Source: Xanthobacter autotrophicus
GTDB taxonomy: Bacteria > Pseudomonadota > Alphaproteobacteria > Rhizobiales > Xanthobacteraceae
NCBI RefSeq assembly: GCF_043194295.1
Contig: NZ_JBAFVK010000004.1
DNA length: 64,000 nucleotides
Direction: 5' to 3' (one strand)
Part shown: piece after piece, positions 49,221-57,659 of the stretch
How positions within the stretch are numbered: the stretch's first letter is position 1
How the letters are laid out: every line of letters begins with the position of its first letter
Notes under the pieces: model-generated
Told to the model about the DNA's origin: nothing
Seen by the model: the letters and a program-made list of their open reading frames with translations, nothing else
Databases searched by the model: none
Translations under genes and position numbers: made by a program

Positions 49221-51758
49221 ATGGCCGATCTCGACCTTTATCGCGCCAAGCGGAACTTCAAGACCACGCCCGAGCCAGAAGGACGCAAGGACGGCGCGGC
49301 ACAGGGGCCGGAAGGCGTGTTCGTGATCCAGAAGCACGCGGCGCGGCGGCTGCATTACGATTTCCGGCTGGAAATGGACGGTGTCCTGAAAAGCTGGGCC
49401 GTTACACGGGGCCCAAGCCTCGTCGCCGGTGAAAAGCGGCTCGCGGTCCATGTGGAGGACCATCCCCTCGACTATGGATCCTTTGAGGGCACCATCCCGA
49501 AAGGTCAGTATGGCGGCGGCAACGTCATCATCTGGGATCACGGCACCTGGACGCCCGTGGGTGATCCCCACACCTCCTATGCCAAGGGCCATCTGGAATT
49601 CACCCTCGACGGGGAAAAACTGACCGGCCGCTGGCATCTGGTACGCATGGCATCCCGCACGGGCGAGATGAAAGACAACTGGCTGCTCATCAAGGCGGAC
49701 GATGCCGCCGCCCGGCCCGAAGGCGCGCCGGACATCCTCGTAGAACAACCCAATTCCGTCGTTTCAGGTCGCGCCGTGGGCGACCTCTCCCCGGATGACC
49801 CACCCCGGCGCAAGGCGGCCGCGGCGCGCGGCGGCGCCACGCGGAAGACCGCGCCCGCCCCAGGCCCCGCCCCCTCCCCTGCCCCCTCCCCTTCCCTCGA
49901 CCTTGCCTTGCCCAGGGGCGCGAAGGTGGCGCCGCTGCCGGATTTCGTCCCCCCCTCCCTCGCGACCCTCGCACGGCGTGCGCCGGCGGGGCGGCGCTAT
50001 ATCCACGAGATCAAGTTCGACGGCTACCGCATCGAGGCGCGCATCGAGGGCGGCAAGGTGCGCCTGCTCACCCGCACCGGCCTGAACTGGACCGACCGCT
50101 TCGGCCCGGACCTCGTCGCGGCGCTGTCCCGGCTTCCCGTGTCCGACGCGCTCATCGACGGCGAGATCGTGGTGGAGGGGGGCAATGGCGCGTCGGATTT
50201 CTCCGCCCTCCAGGCCGATCTCAGCGAAGGCCGGGCCGACCGCTTCACCTATTTCGCCTTTGATCTTCTCCATTTGAACGGCAACGATCTGCGCGGCGTC
50301 CCCCTCCTCGCCCGCAAGGAACTGCTGGAGCAGTTCATTCCCAAGGGCAACGCACGCCTGCGCTTCAGCGCCCATTTCGAGGACGAGGGCGGGCTGGTTC
50401 TGGAGCATGCCTGCCGCCTCAGCCTGGAAGGCGTCGTCTCCAAGCTCAGGGACGCGCCCTACCGCTCCGGCCGCTCGCGCGACTGGATCAAGTCCAAGTG
50501 CTCGGAGCGACAGGAATTCGTCATCGGCGGCTTCGTGCCCTCCACCACCGCGCGCAAAGCCATCGGCTCGTTGGTGCTGGGCGTGTTTGAGAAGGGCGGG
50601 CTGGTTCATGTGGGGCGCGTCGGCACCGGCTTCACCCACAAGACGGCGGCTGAGCTTCACGCGCTGCTCGCGCCCGACACGGTGGACAAGAGCCCCTTCT
50701 CCGGCCGGCTGGAAGCGGAGGCGGCGCACGGCGTCGTCTTCGTCAAGCCGCTCCATGTGGCGGAGGTGGAATTCCGCGCCTGGACTGGCGATGGCCATCT
50801 GCGGCACGCAGCCTTTCGCGGCCTGCGCGACGACAAGCCGGCCACCGACGTGGGGCGCGAAGTCGTCGCCACGACCGCCGATCCGGAGCCGCCCCCCGCG
50901 CGGCGTGTCCGCCTGACCCATCCCGACCGCGTCTACTGGCCGGATGTAGGCCTGACCAAGGAGGGGCTGGCGGACTATTACGCCGAGGTCTGGCAGCACA
51001 TGGCCCCCTTCGTGGCCGGCCGCCCGCTGGCGCTGCTGCGCTGTCCCGAAGGCGTCGAGGGGCCGCACTTCTTCCAGAAGCACCCGTGGAAGGGGCTCGA
51101 CAGGAACATCCTCCAGGTCCCGGACCCGAAGGAAAAGGGCGGGGCCCCCTATCTCGCCATCCGCGACCTCGACGGGCTCACCGCCCTGGTGCAGGGCGCG
51201 GCCCTGGAAATCCATCCCTTTGGTTCGACGGTGGCCGACTGGGAGCGGCCCGACACGCTGATCATGGATCTCGACCCCGGCGAGGGCGTCGCCTGGCCCG
51301 ATGTGATCGCGGGGGCGCAGGAGGTGCGCTCGCGGCTCGAAGCCAAGGGCCTTGCTGCATTTGTGAAGACGTCCGGCGGCAAAGGGCTTCACATCTGCAC
51401 CCCGCTCAGGCCGAAGGCGGACTGGGCGACGCTGAAGGCCTTCACCAAGAAAATGGCGCAGGCCATGGCCGCAGACAGTCCGGCGCTTTATGTGGCGACC
51501 ATCGCCAAGGCGAAGCGCAAGGGGCGCATCCTCGTCGATTACTTGCGCAACCAGCGCGGCGCCACCGCCGTGGCGCCCTATTCCACGCGGGCGCGGCCGG
51601 GGGCGGCCGTCTCCATGCCCCTGTCATGGGACGAGCTGACGCCGCAGATCGGCCCGCAGCATTTCACCACGCTGAATGCGCCAGCCCGGCTCGCGCATCT
51701 GGCGCGCGACCCGTGGGGCGACTTCCGCAAGGCCGCCGTGCCGCTGCCCAAGGTGTGA
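49221..51758 (+). CDS. ligD: Multifunctional NHEJ DNA ligase LigD (phosphoesterase-ligase-polymerase)
   Basis: 845 residues, GGGGGGAG before the ATG. Domain order is phosphoesterase (about 1-165; VIQKHAARRLHYDFRLEMDG), ligase (about 240-545; IHEIKFDGYR with the adenylated Lys265) and polymerase/primase (about 560-845; IMDLDPGEG with the metal-binding Asp pair). This order differs from the mycobacterial POL-PE-LIG and matches Pseudomonas/rhizobial proteins. A low-complexity Pro/Ala/Ser linker (about 205-230) connects the first two domains. Together with Ku it repairs double-strand breaks without a template. Confidence 0.96.
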   Translation: MADLDLYRAKRNFKTTPEPEGRKDGAAQGPEGVFVIQKHAARRLHYDFRLEMDGVLKSWAVTRGPSLVAGEKRLAVHVEDHPLDYGSFEGTIPKGQYGGGNVIIWDHGTWTPVGDPHTSYAKGHLEFTLDGEKLTGRWHLVRMASRTGEMKDNWLLIKADDAAARPEGAPDILVEQPNSVVSGRAVGDLSPDDPPRRKAAAARGGATRKTAPAPGPAPSPAPSPSLDLALPRGAKVAPLPDFVPPSLATLARRAPAGRRYIHEIKFDGYRIEARIEGGKVRLLTRTGLNWTDRFGPDLVAALSRLPVSDALIDGEIVVEGGNGASDFSALQADLSEGRADRFTYFAFDLLHLNGNDLRGVPLLARKELLEQFIPKGNARLRFSAHFEDEGGLVLEHACRLSLEGVVSKLRDAPYRSGRSRDWIKSKCSERQEFVIGGFVPSTTARKAIGSLVLGVFEKGGLVHVGRVGTGFTHKTAAELHALLAPDTVDKSPFSGRLEAEAAHGVVFVKPLHVAEVEFRAWTGDGHLRHAAFRGLRDDKPATDVGREVVATTADPEPPPARRVRLTHPDRVYWPDVGLTKEGLADYYAEVWQHMAPFVAGRPLALLRCPEGVEGPHFFQKHPWKGLDRNILQVPDPKEKGGAPYLAIRDLDGLTALVQGAALEIHPFGSTVADWERPDTLIMDLDPGEGVAWPDVIAGAQEVRSRLEAKGLAAFVKTSGGKGLHICTPLRPKADWATLKAFTKKMAQAMAADSPALYVATIAKAKRKGRILVDYLRNQRGATAVAPYSTRARPGAAVSMPLSWDELTPQIGPQHFTTLNAPARLAHLARDPWGDFRKAAVPLPKV

Positions 51759-51774
51759 GCCGCGCGTCGAGAAA

Positions 51775-53340
51775 TCACCCGACGTCGAACGTTACGCCCT
51801 GGGCCAGCGGCAGGGTCGAGCCATAATTGATGGTGTTGGTGGCGCGCCGCATATAGGCCTTCCAGCTGTCGGACCCGGCCTCGCGCCCGCCGCCGGTCTC
51901 CTTCTCTCCGCCGAAGGCACCGCCGATCTCCGCGCCCGAGGGGCCGATATTCACGTTGGCGATGCCGCAATCCGAGCCGGTGGCGGACAGGAAGCGCTCC
52001 GCCTCGCGCAGGTCCGTGGTGAAGATGGAAGAGGCGAGGCCCTGCGGCACGGCATTCTGGAGCCCGATGGCCTCGTCGAGGCTTGAATAGCGTATCACAT
52101 AGAGGATGGGCGCGAAGGTCTCGGCGGCCACGCAATCGGCCTGGAACGGCATCTCCACCAAGGCGGGGCGCACATAATAGGCGTCAAGCGCATCTTCCGC
52201 GCCGAGCCGCTCGCCGCCGGTGACGACACCACCGGCCGCGCGGGCACTGTCCAGCGCCGCCTGCATGGCGGTGTAGGCGCCCTCATCAATGAGCGGCCCC
52301 ACCAGCGTGCCGGCTTCCCGCGGATCGCCTACCTGCACCGAGCCGTAGGCCTGTTGCAGCCGTGGCACCAGCGCGTCATGGATGCTGTCATGCACGAACA
52401 GGCGGCGCAGGCTGGTGCAGCGCTGCCCGGCGGTGCCCATGGCGGCGAAGGCCACCGCCCGTAGGGTCAGGTCGAGATCTGCGGAGGGGCAGACGATGGC
52501 GGCATTGTTGCCGCCCAGTTCCAGGATGGCCCGCCCGAAGCGCCGCGCGATGCGGGGCGCCACCGCCCGCCCCATGGCGGTGGAACCGGTGGCCGAGACC
52601 ACGCTCACGCGCGGGTCGTCCACCAGCGCCTCCCCCGCCTCGCGCCCGCCGAGCAGGAGGGTGGAGAGCCCTTCCGGCACGCCGCCGAAGCGGGCGGCGG
52701 CGCGGGCGAAGATGGCGTCCACCGCGAGCGCGGTCAGGGGGGTCTTCTCCGATGGCTTCCACACCACCGCATTGCCACACACCAGGGCCAGAGCCGCGTT
52801 CCACGACCACACCGCCACCGGGAAGTTGAAGGCGGAGATGACGCCCACCACCCCCATGGGGTGCCAGGTCTCCATCATGCGGTGGTCGGGCCGCTCGGTG
52901 GCGATGGTGAGGCCGTGGAGCTGGCGCGACAGGCCCGTCGCGAAATCGCAGATGTCGATCATCTCCTGCACCTCGCCGGCGCCCTCGGAGGTGATCTTGC
53001 CCGCCTCCAGCGTCACCAGCGCGGCAAGGTCGGCCTTGGCGGCGCGCAATTCCTCGCCGAGCAGACGCACCAGCTCGCCCCGGCGCGGCGCCGGCACGCT
53101 GCGCCACTGAAGGAAGGCGGCGTGTGCCCGGCCGATGGCGGCCTCCAATGGGTCGGCGCCCGGGGCCTCGGCAAGGTCGGGCGCGGCTCCGGAGCGTGCG
53201 CCCCAATGGGCCACCAGCTCGCCAGTGAGGGGGGAATACGCGGCATTGGGGCCCGCGAGGCGATCCTGACAGACACCCAGCCGCTCCAGGACCGCCTTGA
53301 CCTGCGCCGCGATCTCGCCGGTGCGGGGGAAGCTCGCCAT
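51775..53340 (-). CDS. ALDH7-type aldehyde dehydrogenase (probable alpha-aminoadipate semialdehyde dehydrogenase)
   Basis: 521 residues from the ATG at 53340 with GAGGAG seven bases upstream; the frame continues far upstream through the small genes on the other strand, which is antisense shadow. ALDH marks are SAFNFPVAVWSWNAALAL, NAVVWKPSEKTPLTA, the catalytic Glu region ILELGGNNAAIV and the nucleophile Cys in GTAGQRCTSLRRLF. The C-terminal GAFGGEKETGGGREAGSDSWK resembles antiquitin/Pcd. Such enzymes oxidise aminoadipate semialdehyde in lysine catabolism, and ALDH7 proteins also have osmo-protective roles. It is embedded in the NHEJ region on the opposite strand. Confidence 0.9.
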   Translation of the reverse strand: MASFPRTGEIAAQVKAVLERLGVCQDRLAGPNAAYSPLTGELVAHWGARSGAAPDLAEAPGADPLEAAIGRAHAAFLQWRSVPAPRRGELVRLLGEELRAAKADLAALVTLEAGKITSEGAGEVQEMIDICDFATGLSRQLHGLTIATERPDHRMMETWHPMGVVGVISAFNFPVAVWSWNAALALVCGNAVVWKPSEKTPLTALAVDAIFARAAARFGGVPEGLSTLLLGGREAGEALVDDPRVSVVSATGSTAMGRAVAPRIARRFGRAILELGGNNAAIVCPSADLDLTLRAVAFAAMGTAGQRCTSLRRLFVHDSIHDALVPRLQQAYGSVQVGDPREAGTLVGPLIDEGAYTAMQAALDSARAAGGVVTGGERLGAEDALDAYYVRPALVEMPFQADCVAAETFAPILYVIRYSSLDEAIGLQNAVPQGLASSIFTTDLREAERFLSATGSDCGIANVNIGPSGAEIGGAFGGEKETGGGREAGSDSWKAYMRRATNTINYGSTLPLAQGVTFDVG

Positions 53341-53392
53341 CGCCGTCTCCTCTTTGTGATTCATTCCCTTGTAGCCGCCACGGCGGCGAGCG

Positions 53393-53417
53393 GGAACCGG
53401 GGGCGATGCGCGTCGTT
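53393..53417 (+). promoter_or_regulatory. EcfG-type general stress promoter of the DUF2934 gene
   Basis: GGAAC at 53393-53397, 16 bases, then CGTT at 53414-53417, the EcfG consensus of alphaproteobacteria with spacing in range. It lies 55 bases before the ATG at 53473 and may also serve the DUF3008 and second ku genes. Confidence 0.75.
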
Positions 53418-53472
53418 GGTTTGTCCGGAGGGCGCGTCGCCGCGCGCCCGTAACCAGCCCGTGGAGGAGCAC

Positions 53473-53679
53473 ATGCCCCACACCAGTCACTCCCAGACGC
53501 CAGACGCCCCCGACGCCGCAGCGCAGGGCCTGACGACCACCGAGCGCGAGCAGATCAGCCGCCGCGCCCGTGCCCTTTGGCAGGAGGAAGGCTGTCCCCA
53601 GGGCCGCGATCGCGAGCTGTGGGCACAAGCCGAGCTTCAGGTGCTGAAGGGCCGCACGGCGTTTCGTGATGGCCGGTGA
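53473..53679 (+). CDS. DUF2934 small stress-associated protein
   Basis: 68 residues from the ATG at 53473 with GGAGGAGC upstream. The conserved DUF2934 core is IS-RRARALWQEEGCPQGRDRELWAQAE. Its function is unknown. DUF2934 genes commonly belong to general-stress regulons of Rhizobiales, which agrees with the EcfG-type promoter just upstream. Confidence 0.85.
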   Translation: MPHTSHSQTPDAPDAAAQGLTTTEREQISRRARALWQEEGCPQGRDRELWAQAELQVLKGRTAFRDGR

Positions 53680-53761
53680 GCCGTCAACGTGCAAACGCAT
53701 CCAGGTTTGAGCCAGTCCGCCGGCATGGGCCACGCGCCGACGCGGCGGTGACGAGGAGACG

Positions 53762-53953
53762 ATGATGCCTGCGAAATCCAAGGCCCAGCAGATGGCTGCG
53801 GGCGCAGCCCTCGCGGCCAAGCGTGGCGAACGCAAGACGAGCGAATTGAAGGGCGCCTCCCGGCAGATGGTGAAGACCATGACCGAAACGGAACTGGCCG
53901 AGCTTGCCTCCGCAAAGCGCAAGGGCAAGCCCGCGCACGTCTCCCGCGATTGA
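53762..53953 (+). CDS. DUF3008 small basic protein
   Basis: 63 residues, GAGGAG upstream. The content is highly basic with Ala/Lys runs (MPAKSKAQQMAAGAALAAKRG) and MVKTMTETELAELASAKRKGKP, the pattern of DUF3008 proteins. Function is unknown. Its stop overlaps the region just before the second ku gene (29 bp to the ATG), so the genes look cotranscribed. Confidence 0.82.
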   Translation: MMPAKSKAQQMAAGAALAAKRGERKTSELKGASRQMVKTMTETELAELASAKRKGKPAHVSRD

Positions 53954-53982
53954 GGAGCCAGTTTAGGAGCCAAGTCGCAGCC

Positions 53983-54792
53983 ATGGCACAGCGCGCCTTC
54001 TGGAAGGGCTGGCTGAAGCTCTCCCTCGTCACCTGCCGCGTGGCCATGACCCCGGCTACGACGGAGCGGGAGAAGGTGCGCTTTCACACCCTGGATCGGG
54101 AGACCGGCAGTCGGGTGGTGGCGCGCTATGTGGATGAGGCCACCGGAAAGGCGGTGGATGAGGCCGACGAAGCGCGGGGCTACCAGACCGGGGACGACAG
54201 CTACCTGCTCATCGAGGACGAGGACCTCGAACAGATCGCCCTGGAAAGCGCCCGCACTATCGACATCGAGCGCTTTGTACCGCGCGACGGCATCGGTTGG
54301 GCCTATCTCGACAAGCCCCATTATCTGGTCCCGGACGATGCGGTGGGGGCGGAAGCCTTTGCCGTCATCCGCTCCGCCATGGCGCAGAGCGGCATGGCGG
54401 CGCTCGCCCGCCTAGTGCTCTACCGGCGTGAACGCGGGGTGATGATCGAGCCGCGCGAGCGCGGCCTGGTCCTCTGGACCCTGCGTTACGGCGACGAGGT
54501 CCGCGCGTTCGATGGCGCGCCACCGGACGCCCCGAAGCCGGACAAGGCGGCGCTCGCCCTGGTCAAGAAACTGATCGCGGAGCGCACGCAGGTCTGGTCC
54601 CCCGACATGGTGGAGGACCCGGTGCAACAGGGCCTGCTCGACCTGATCGCCGCCAAGGCTCGCAGCAAGACCCGCAAGCGCCCTGCCCGCAAGCCCGACG
54701 CGGCGCCCTCCGAGGCCGCGCCGGGGAACGTCATCGACATCATGGACGCATTGAAGCGGAGCCTCGCGACCGGAAAAGGACGCAAGAAATAA
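53983..54792 (+). CDS. ku2: Ku protein, second copy
   Basis: 269 residues from the ATG at 53983 (AGGAG 12 bases upstream). The Ku core is clear (AFWKGWLKLSLVTCRVAMTP, RYVDEATGKAVDEADEARGY, YLDKPHYLVPDD). It ends in VIDIMDALKRSLATGKGRKK, a motif related to VVDLLEALRAS in the first copy, with a much shorter basic tail. The two copies are clearly divergent rather than a recent duplication. Rhizobial genomes often encode several Ku proteins with different conditions of use; this one shares a likely stress promoter with two DUF genes. Confidence 0.93.
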   Translation: MAQRAFWKGWLKLSLVTCRVAMTPATTEREKVRFHTLDRETGSRVVARYVDEATGKAVDEADEARGYQTGDDSYLLIEDEDLEQIALESARTIDIERFVPRDGIGWAYLDKPHYLVPDDAVGAEAFAVIRSAMAQSGMAALARLVLYRRERGVMIEPRERGLVLWTLRYGDEVRAFDGAPPDAPKPDKAALALVKKLIAERTQVWSPDMVEDPVQQGLLDLIAAKARSKTRKRPARKPDAAPSEAAPGNVIDIMDALKRSLATGKGRKK

Positions 54793-54815
54793 GGCGCCCG
54801 AAGGCGCCTTATTTT
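54788..54815. terminator. Bidirectional terminator between the second ku and accC
   Basis: AATAAGGCGCC-CGAA-GGCGCCTTATT is a perfect 11-bp stem followed by a T-run, and the left arm includes the ku stop codon. It works in both directions, matching the convergent genes. Confidence 0.85.
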
Positions 54816-54839
54816 ACCTGACCGAGGAGTGCCCCAGCC

Positions 54840-56198
54840 TCAGCCGGCCTTCTTGCCCTCGCCCTCGGCGAGGAAATGCTCCAGCCAGTGGATGTCATAT
54901 TTGCCTTCTGCGATGTCGCGGGTGCGCACCAGGGTGCGAAACAGCGGCAGCGTGGTGTCGATGCCGTCCACCACGAACTCGTCCAGCGCGCGGCGCAGGC
55001 GGCGCAGGCACTCGTCCCGCGTCTTGCCGTGCACGATCAGCTTGCCCACCAGGCTGTCATAGGTGGGCGGGATCACGTAGCCCTGATAGGCGTTGGAATC
55101 CACGCGGATACCGAGGCCGCCGGGCACGTGATAATGGGTGATCTTGCCCGGAGAGGGCCGGAAGGTGGTGGGATGCTCCGCATTCACCCGGCACTCGATG
55201 GCGTGGCCCTCGATCACCACGTCCTTCTGGGTGAGGGTCAGCGGCTCGCCGGCGGCCACCCGGATCTGCTCATTGATCAGGTCGATGCCGGTGACCATCT
55301 CCGTCACCGGATGCTCCACCTGGATGCGGGTGTTCATCTCGATGAAATAAAATTCGCCGTTTTCGTACAGGAACTCGATGGTTCCCACGCCGAGATAGCC
55401 CAGGTCGCGCATGGCCTTGGCGCAGGTCTCGCCGATCTGCGCCCGCTGGGCGGCGGTGATCACCGGGGACGGCGCTTCTTCCCACACCTTCTGGTGGCGG
55501 CGCTGGAGCGAGCAGTCGCGCTCGCCCAGATGGATGGCGTGGCCCTTGCCGTCGCCCAGCACCTGCACCTCGATGTGGCGCGGGGTGGAGAGATATTTCT
55601 CCAGATAGACCGCGTCGTCGCCGAAGGCGGCCTTGGCCTCGGTGCGGGCGGTGGAGAGGGCCTGGGAGAGGTCCTCACTGGTCATCGCCACCTTCATGCC
55701 GCGCCCGCCGCCGCCGGCAGCCGCCTTCACGAGCACGGGAAAGCCGATCTCGGCGGCGACGCGCTGGGCCTCCTCATCCGAATGGATGCCGCCATCGGAG
55801 CCCGGCACCACGGGGATGCCGAGGGACTGGGCAGTTTTCTTGGCCTCGATCTTGTCGCCCATGATGCGGATGTGCTCCGCCTTGGGGCCGATGAAATAGA
55901 TGTTGTGATCGGCGAGGATCTCGGCGAACCGGGCATTCTCGGCCAGAAAGCCGTAGCCGGGATGCACCGCGTCCGCCCCCGTGATCTCGCAGGCGGCGAG
56001 CAGGGAGGGGATGTTGAGATAGCTCTCGCGGGCGGCCGGCGGGCCAATGCACACGCTCTCGTCGGCGAGGCGCACATGCATGGCGTCGGCATCGGCGGTG
56101 GAATGGACCGCGACCGTCGCAATGCCCAGCTCCTTGCAGGCGCGCAGGATGCGCAGCGCGATCTCGCCGCGGTTGGCGATGAGGATTTTTCTGAACAT
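54840..56198 (-). CDS. accC: Acetyl-CoA carboxylase biotin carboxylase subunit
   Basis: 452 residues. MFRKILIANRGEIALRILRAC opens the ATP-grasp biotin carboxylase; the glycine loop VKAAAGGGGRGMK and EMNTRIQVEHPVTE with active residues are present. It is the stand-alone form, without a biotinyl domain, of the fatty-acid enzyme. AccB is upstream on the same strand, but the spacer is 247 bp and full of repeats. Convergent with the second ku gene. Confidence 0.96.
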   Translation of the reverse strand: MFRKILIANRGEIALRILRACKELGIATVAVHSTADADAMHVRLADESVCIGPPAARESYLNIPSLLAACEITGADAVHPGYGFLAENARFAEILADHNIYFIGPKAEHIRIMGDKIEAKKTAQSLGIPVVPGSDGGIHSDEEAQRVAAEIGFPVLVKAAAGGGGRGMKVAMTSEDLSQALSTARTEAKAAFGDDAVYLEKYLSTPRHIEVQVLGDGKGHAIHLGERDCSLQRRHQKVWEEAPSPVITAAQRAQIGETCAKAMRDLGYLGVGTIEFLYENGEFYFIEMNTRIQVEHPVTEMVTGIDLINEQIRVAAGEPLTLTQKDVVIEGHAIECRVNAEHPTTFRPSPGKITHYHVPGGLGIRVDSNAYQGYVIPPTYDSLVGKLIVHGKTRDECLRRLRRALDEFVVDGIDTTLPLFRTLVRTRDIAEGKYDIHWLEHFLAEGEGKKAG

Positions 56199-56212
56199 CA
56201 GCAGTGCCCGCC

Positions 56213-56440
56213 TCTAAAGCAGTTGCGCGTTTCGATGAACCGCGGCCCTGCTCCAAGTTTCTGCGTTAACGCGTTTTCGTCATGCGAACCGGAACCCGCC
56301 CCGCTCAAAAACGCTTCGGTCTGCGCTGACATGTTTTCGGGAAGCGAACCGGTATCCGCTTCGCTCGAAAGCACGTTTGTCGTTGGCGCGTTTTCTTGAC
56401 GCGAACCGGGTTCCACTTCGCGTGAAAACGCTTTGGCGCA
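56213..56440. repeat. Cluster of rhizobial intergenic repeat units between accB and accC
   Basis: At least three degenerate copies in tandem (about 56266-56316, 56322-56378 and 56382-56436, period about 58) share AACGCGTTTTC, then GCGAACCGG, then CGCTCAAAA/CGCTCGAAA. A further part, TCTAAAGC... at 56213, resembles the start of the well-known rhizobial element. One copy is at 15972-16030 in the reverse orientation. Confidence 0.85.
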
Positions 56441-56445
56441 CCAGC

Positions 56446-56916
56446 TCATTCGATGATGAGCAGCGGCTCGCCATATTCCACCGGCTGGGCATTGCCCACC
56501 AGAATGCGCGTCACCGTGCCCGAGCGCGGGGCCGGAATGGCGTTCATGGTCTTCATGGCCTCGACGATCAGCACCGTCTGGCCTTCCTTCACGCTGGCGC
56601 CCACCTCGATGAAAGCGGCGGCGCCGGGCTCCGGGGACAGATAGGCGGTGCCCACCATGGGCGAGGGAACCACGCCCGGGTGCTTGGAGAAATCGGCCGG
56701 GCCGGCATCGGCGGCGACGGGGGCAGCCACTGCGACGGGGGCAGCCGCGAACGGCGCGGCGGGGGCCTGGGCGTAGGTGACGGGCGCGGGGGCGCGCACC
56801 ACGCGGATGCGCAGGCCCTCGTGCTCCACCTCGATCTCGGTCAGGTCGCTGCCCGAGAGGAGATCGGCGATCTCCTTGACGATGGCGGTGTCGATGGGGG
56901 GGTGATTAGGCTTCAT
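56446..56916 (-). CDS. accB: Biotin carboxyl carrier protein of acetyl-CoA carboxylase
   Basis: 156 residues. The C-terminal biotinyl domain has EAMKTMN with biotinylated Lys122; the linker is Ala/Pro-rich (AAPVAVAAPVAAD). It carries carboxybiotin between AccC and the carboxyltransferase AccAD, which is not in the window. Upstream is aroQ on the same strand, a frequent accB neighbour. Confidence 0.95.
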   Translation of the reverse strand: MKPNHPPIDTAIVKEIADLLSGSDLTEIEVEHEGLRIRVVRAPAPVTYAQAPAAPFAAAPVAVAAPVAADAGPADFSKHPGVVPSPMVGTAYLSPEPGAAAFIEVGASVKEGQTVLIVEAMKTMNAIPAPRSGTVTRILVGNAQPVEYGEPLLIIE

Positions 56917-57032
56917 CTTGTTCCTGCTCTTGCCGGCCGGATCTGCAGTCCGGATCGGGCCGCACGAGTATGGGAGTGACTTGGGCGCATGGTACGAAGG
57001 CCCGTTTTACGTGGGCGCGTGTGAATGATGCG

Positions 57033-57473
57033 TCACGGCGCGCGCGGCAGACTGGCGAGGGCGCGAAGCCCCAGCACATAGCTTTGCGGCCCGAAACCGC
57101 AGATCACGCCGCGCACCACGGGCGACAGATAGGAGTGGTGCCGGAATTCCTCCCGCGCGAACACGTTGGAAAGGTGCACCTCTATGGTGGGCACCCCCAC
57201 GGCCGCCACGGCGTCCCGCAACGCCACGGAGGTGTGGGTATAGGCCGCCGCGTTCAGCACGATGCCGCGCGCCCCGCGCGCCTCCTGGATGAAATCCACC
57301 AGCGCGCCTTCCGAATTGGTCTGGCGGAAGTGGATTTCCAAGCCGAGCGCTGCGCCTTCGGCACGGCAAAGCGCCTCCACGTCGGCAAGCGTCGCCGCGC
57401 CGTAGATGCCGGGCTCGCGGGTGCCGAGGAGGTTCAGGTTAGGTCCGTTCAGGACGTGGACAGTATCGGACAT
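57033..57473 (-). CDS. aroQ: 3-dehydroquinate dehydratase, type II
   Basis: 146 residues from the ATG at 57473 (MSDTVHVLNGPNLNLLGTREP); ATG 57500 is possible. It dehydrates 3-dehydroquinate in the shikimate pathway. Active-site features of the dodecameric type II enzyme are NGPNLNLLG with the following Tyr (GIYG), NAAAYTHTSVALRDA with the general-acid His, and EVHLSN. It lies 116 bp upstream of accB, an arrangement seen in many bacteria. Confidence 0.95.
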   Translation of the reverse strand: MSDTVHVLNGPNLNLLGTREPGIYGAATLADVEALCRAEGAALGLEIHFRQTNSEGALVDFIQEARGARGIVLNAAAYTHTSVALRDAVAAVGVPTIEVHLSNVFAREEFRHHSYLSPVVRGVICGFGPQSYVLGLRALASLPRAP

Positions 57474-57659
57474 CCGTGACTGATCTGTCGCCGGCTCCAT
57501 ACGGCCGGGTCGCTGCCTTATAGGGGCGCGCGGCCCGCAAGGAAAGAGCAGGCCGCGCGGCGGGCACACGCTCTTGTGAATGCGTGCCCTCTCATAACCT
57601 AAGGGAATGCTGGAGCCGACGGCCCCAGCGTGTCTACCCCTGCGTCTCGGGTCTAAACC

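Noticed and set aside
51775..54321. Apparent 848-residue dehydrogenase starting at 54321.
   Set aside because: The extra N-terminus is antisense to the DUF2934, DUF3008 and second ku genes; the ATG at 53340 has a good ribosome site and starts the family homology.
56213..56440. Possible CRISPR array (three spaced repeat units).
   Set aside because: Units are imperfect, about 58 bases long with no distinct spacers, and the same element occurs singly at 15972; it is an intergenic palindromic repeat.
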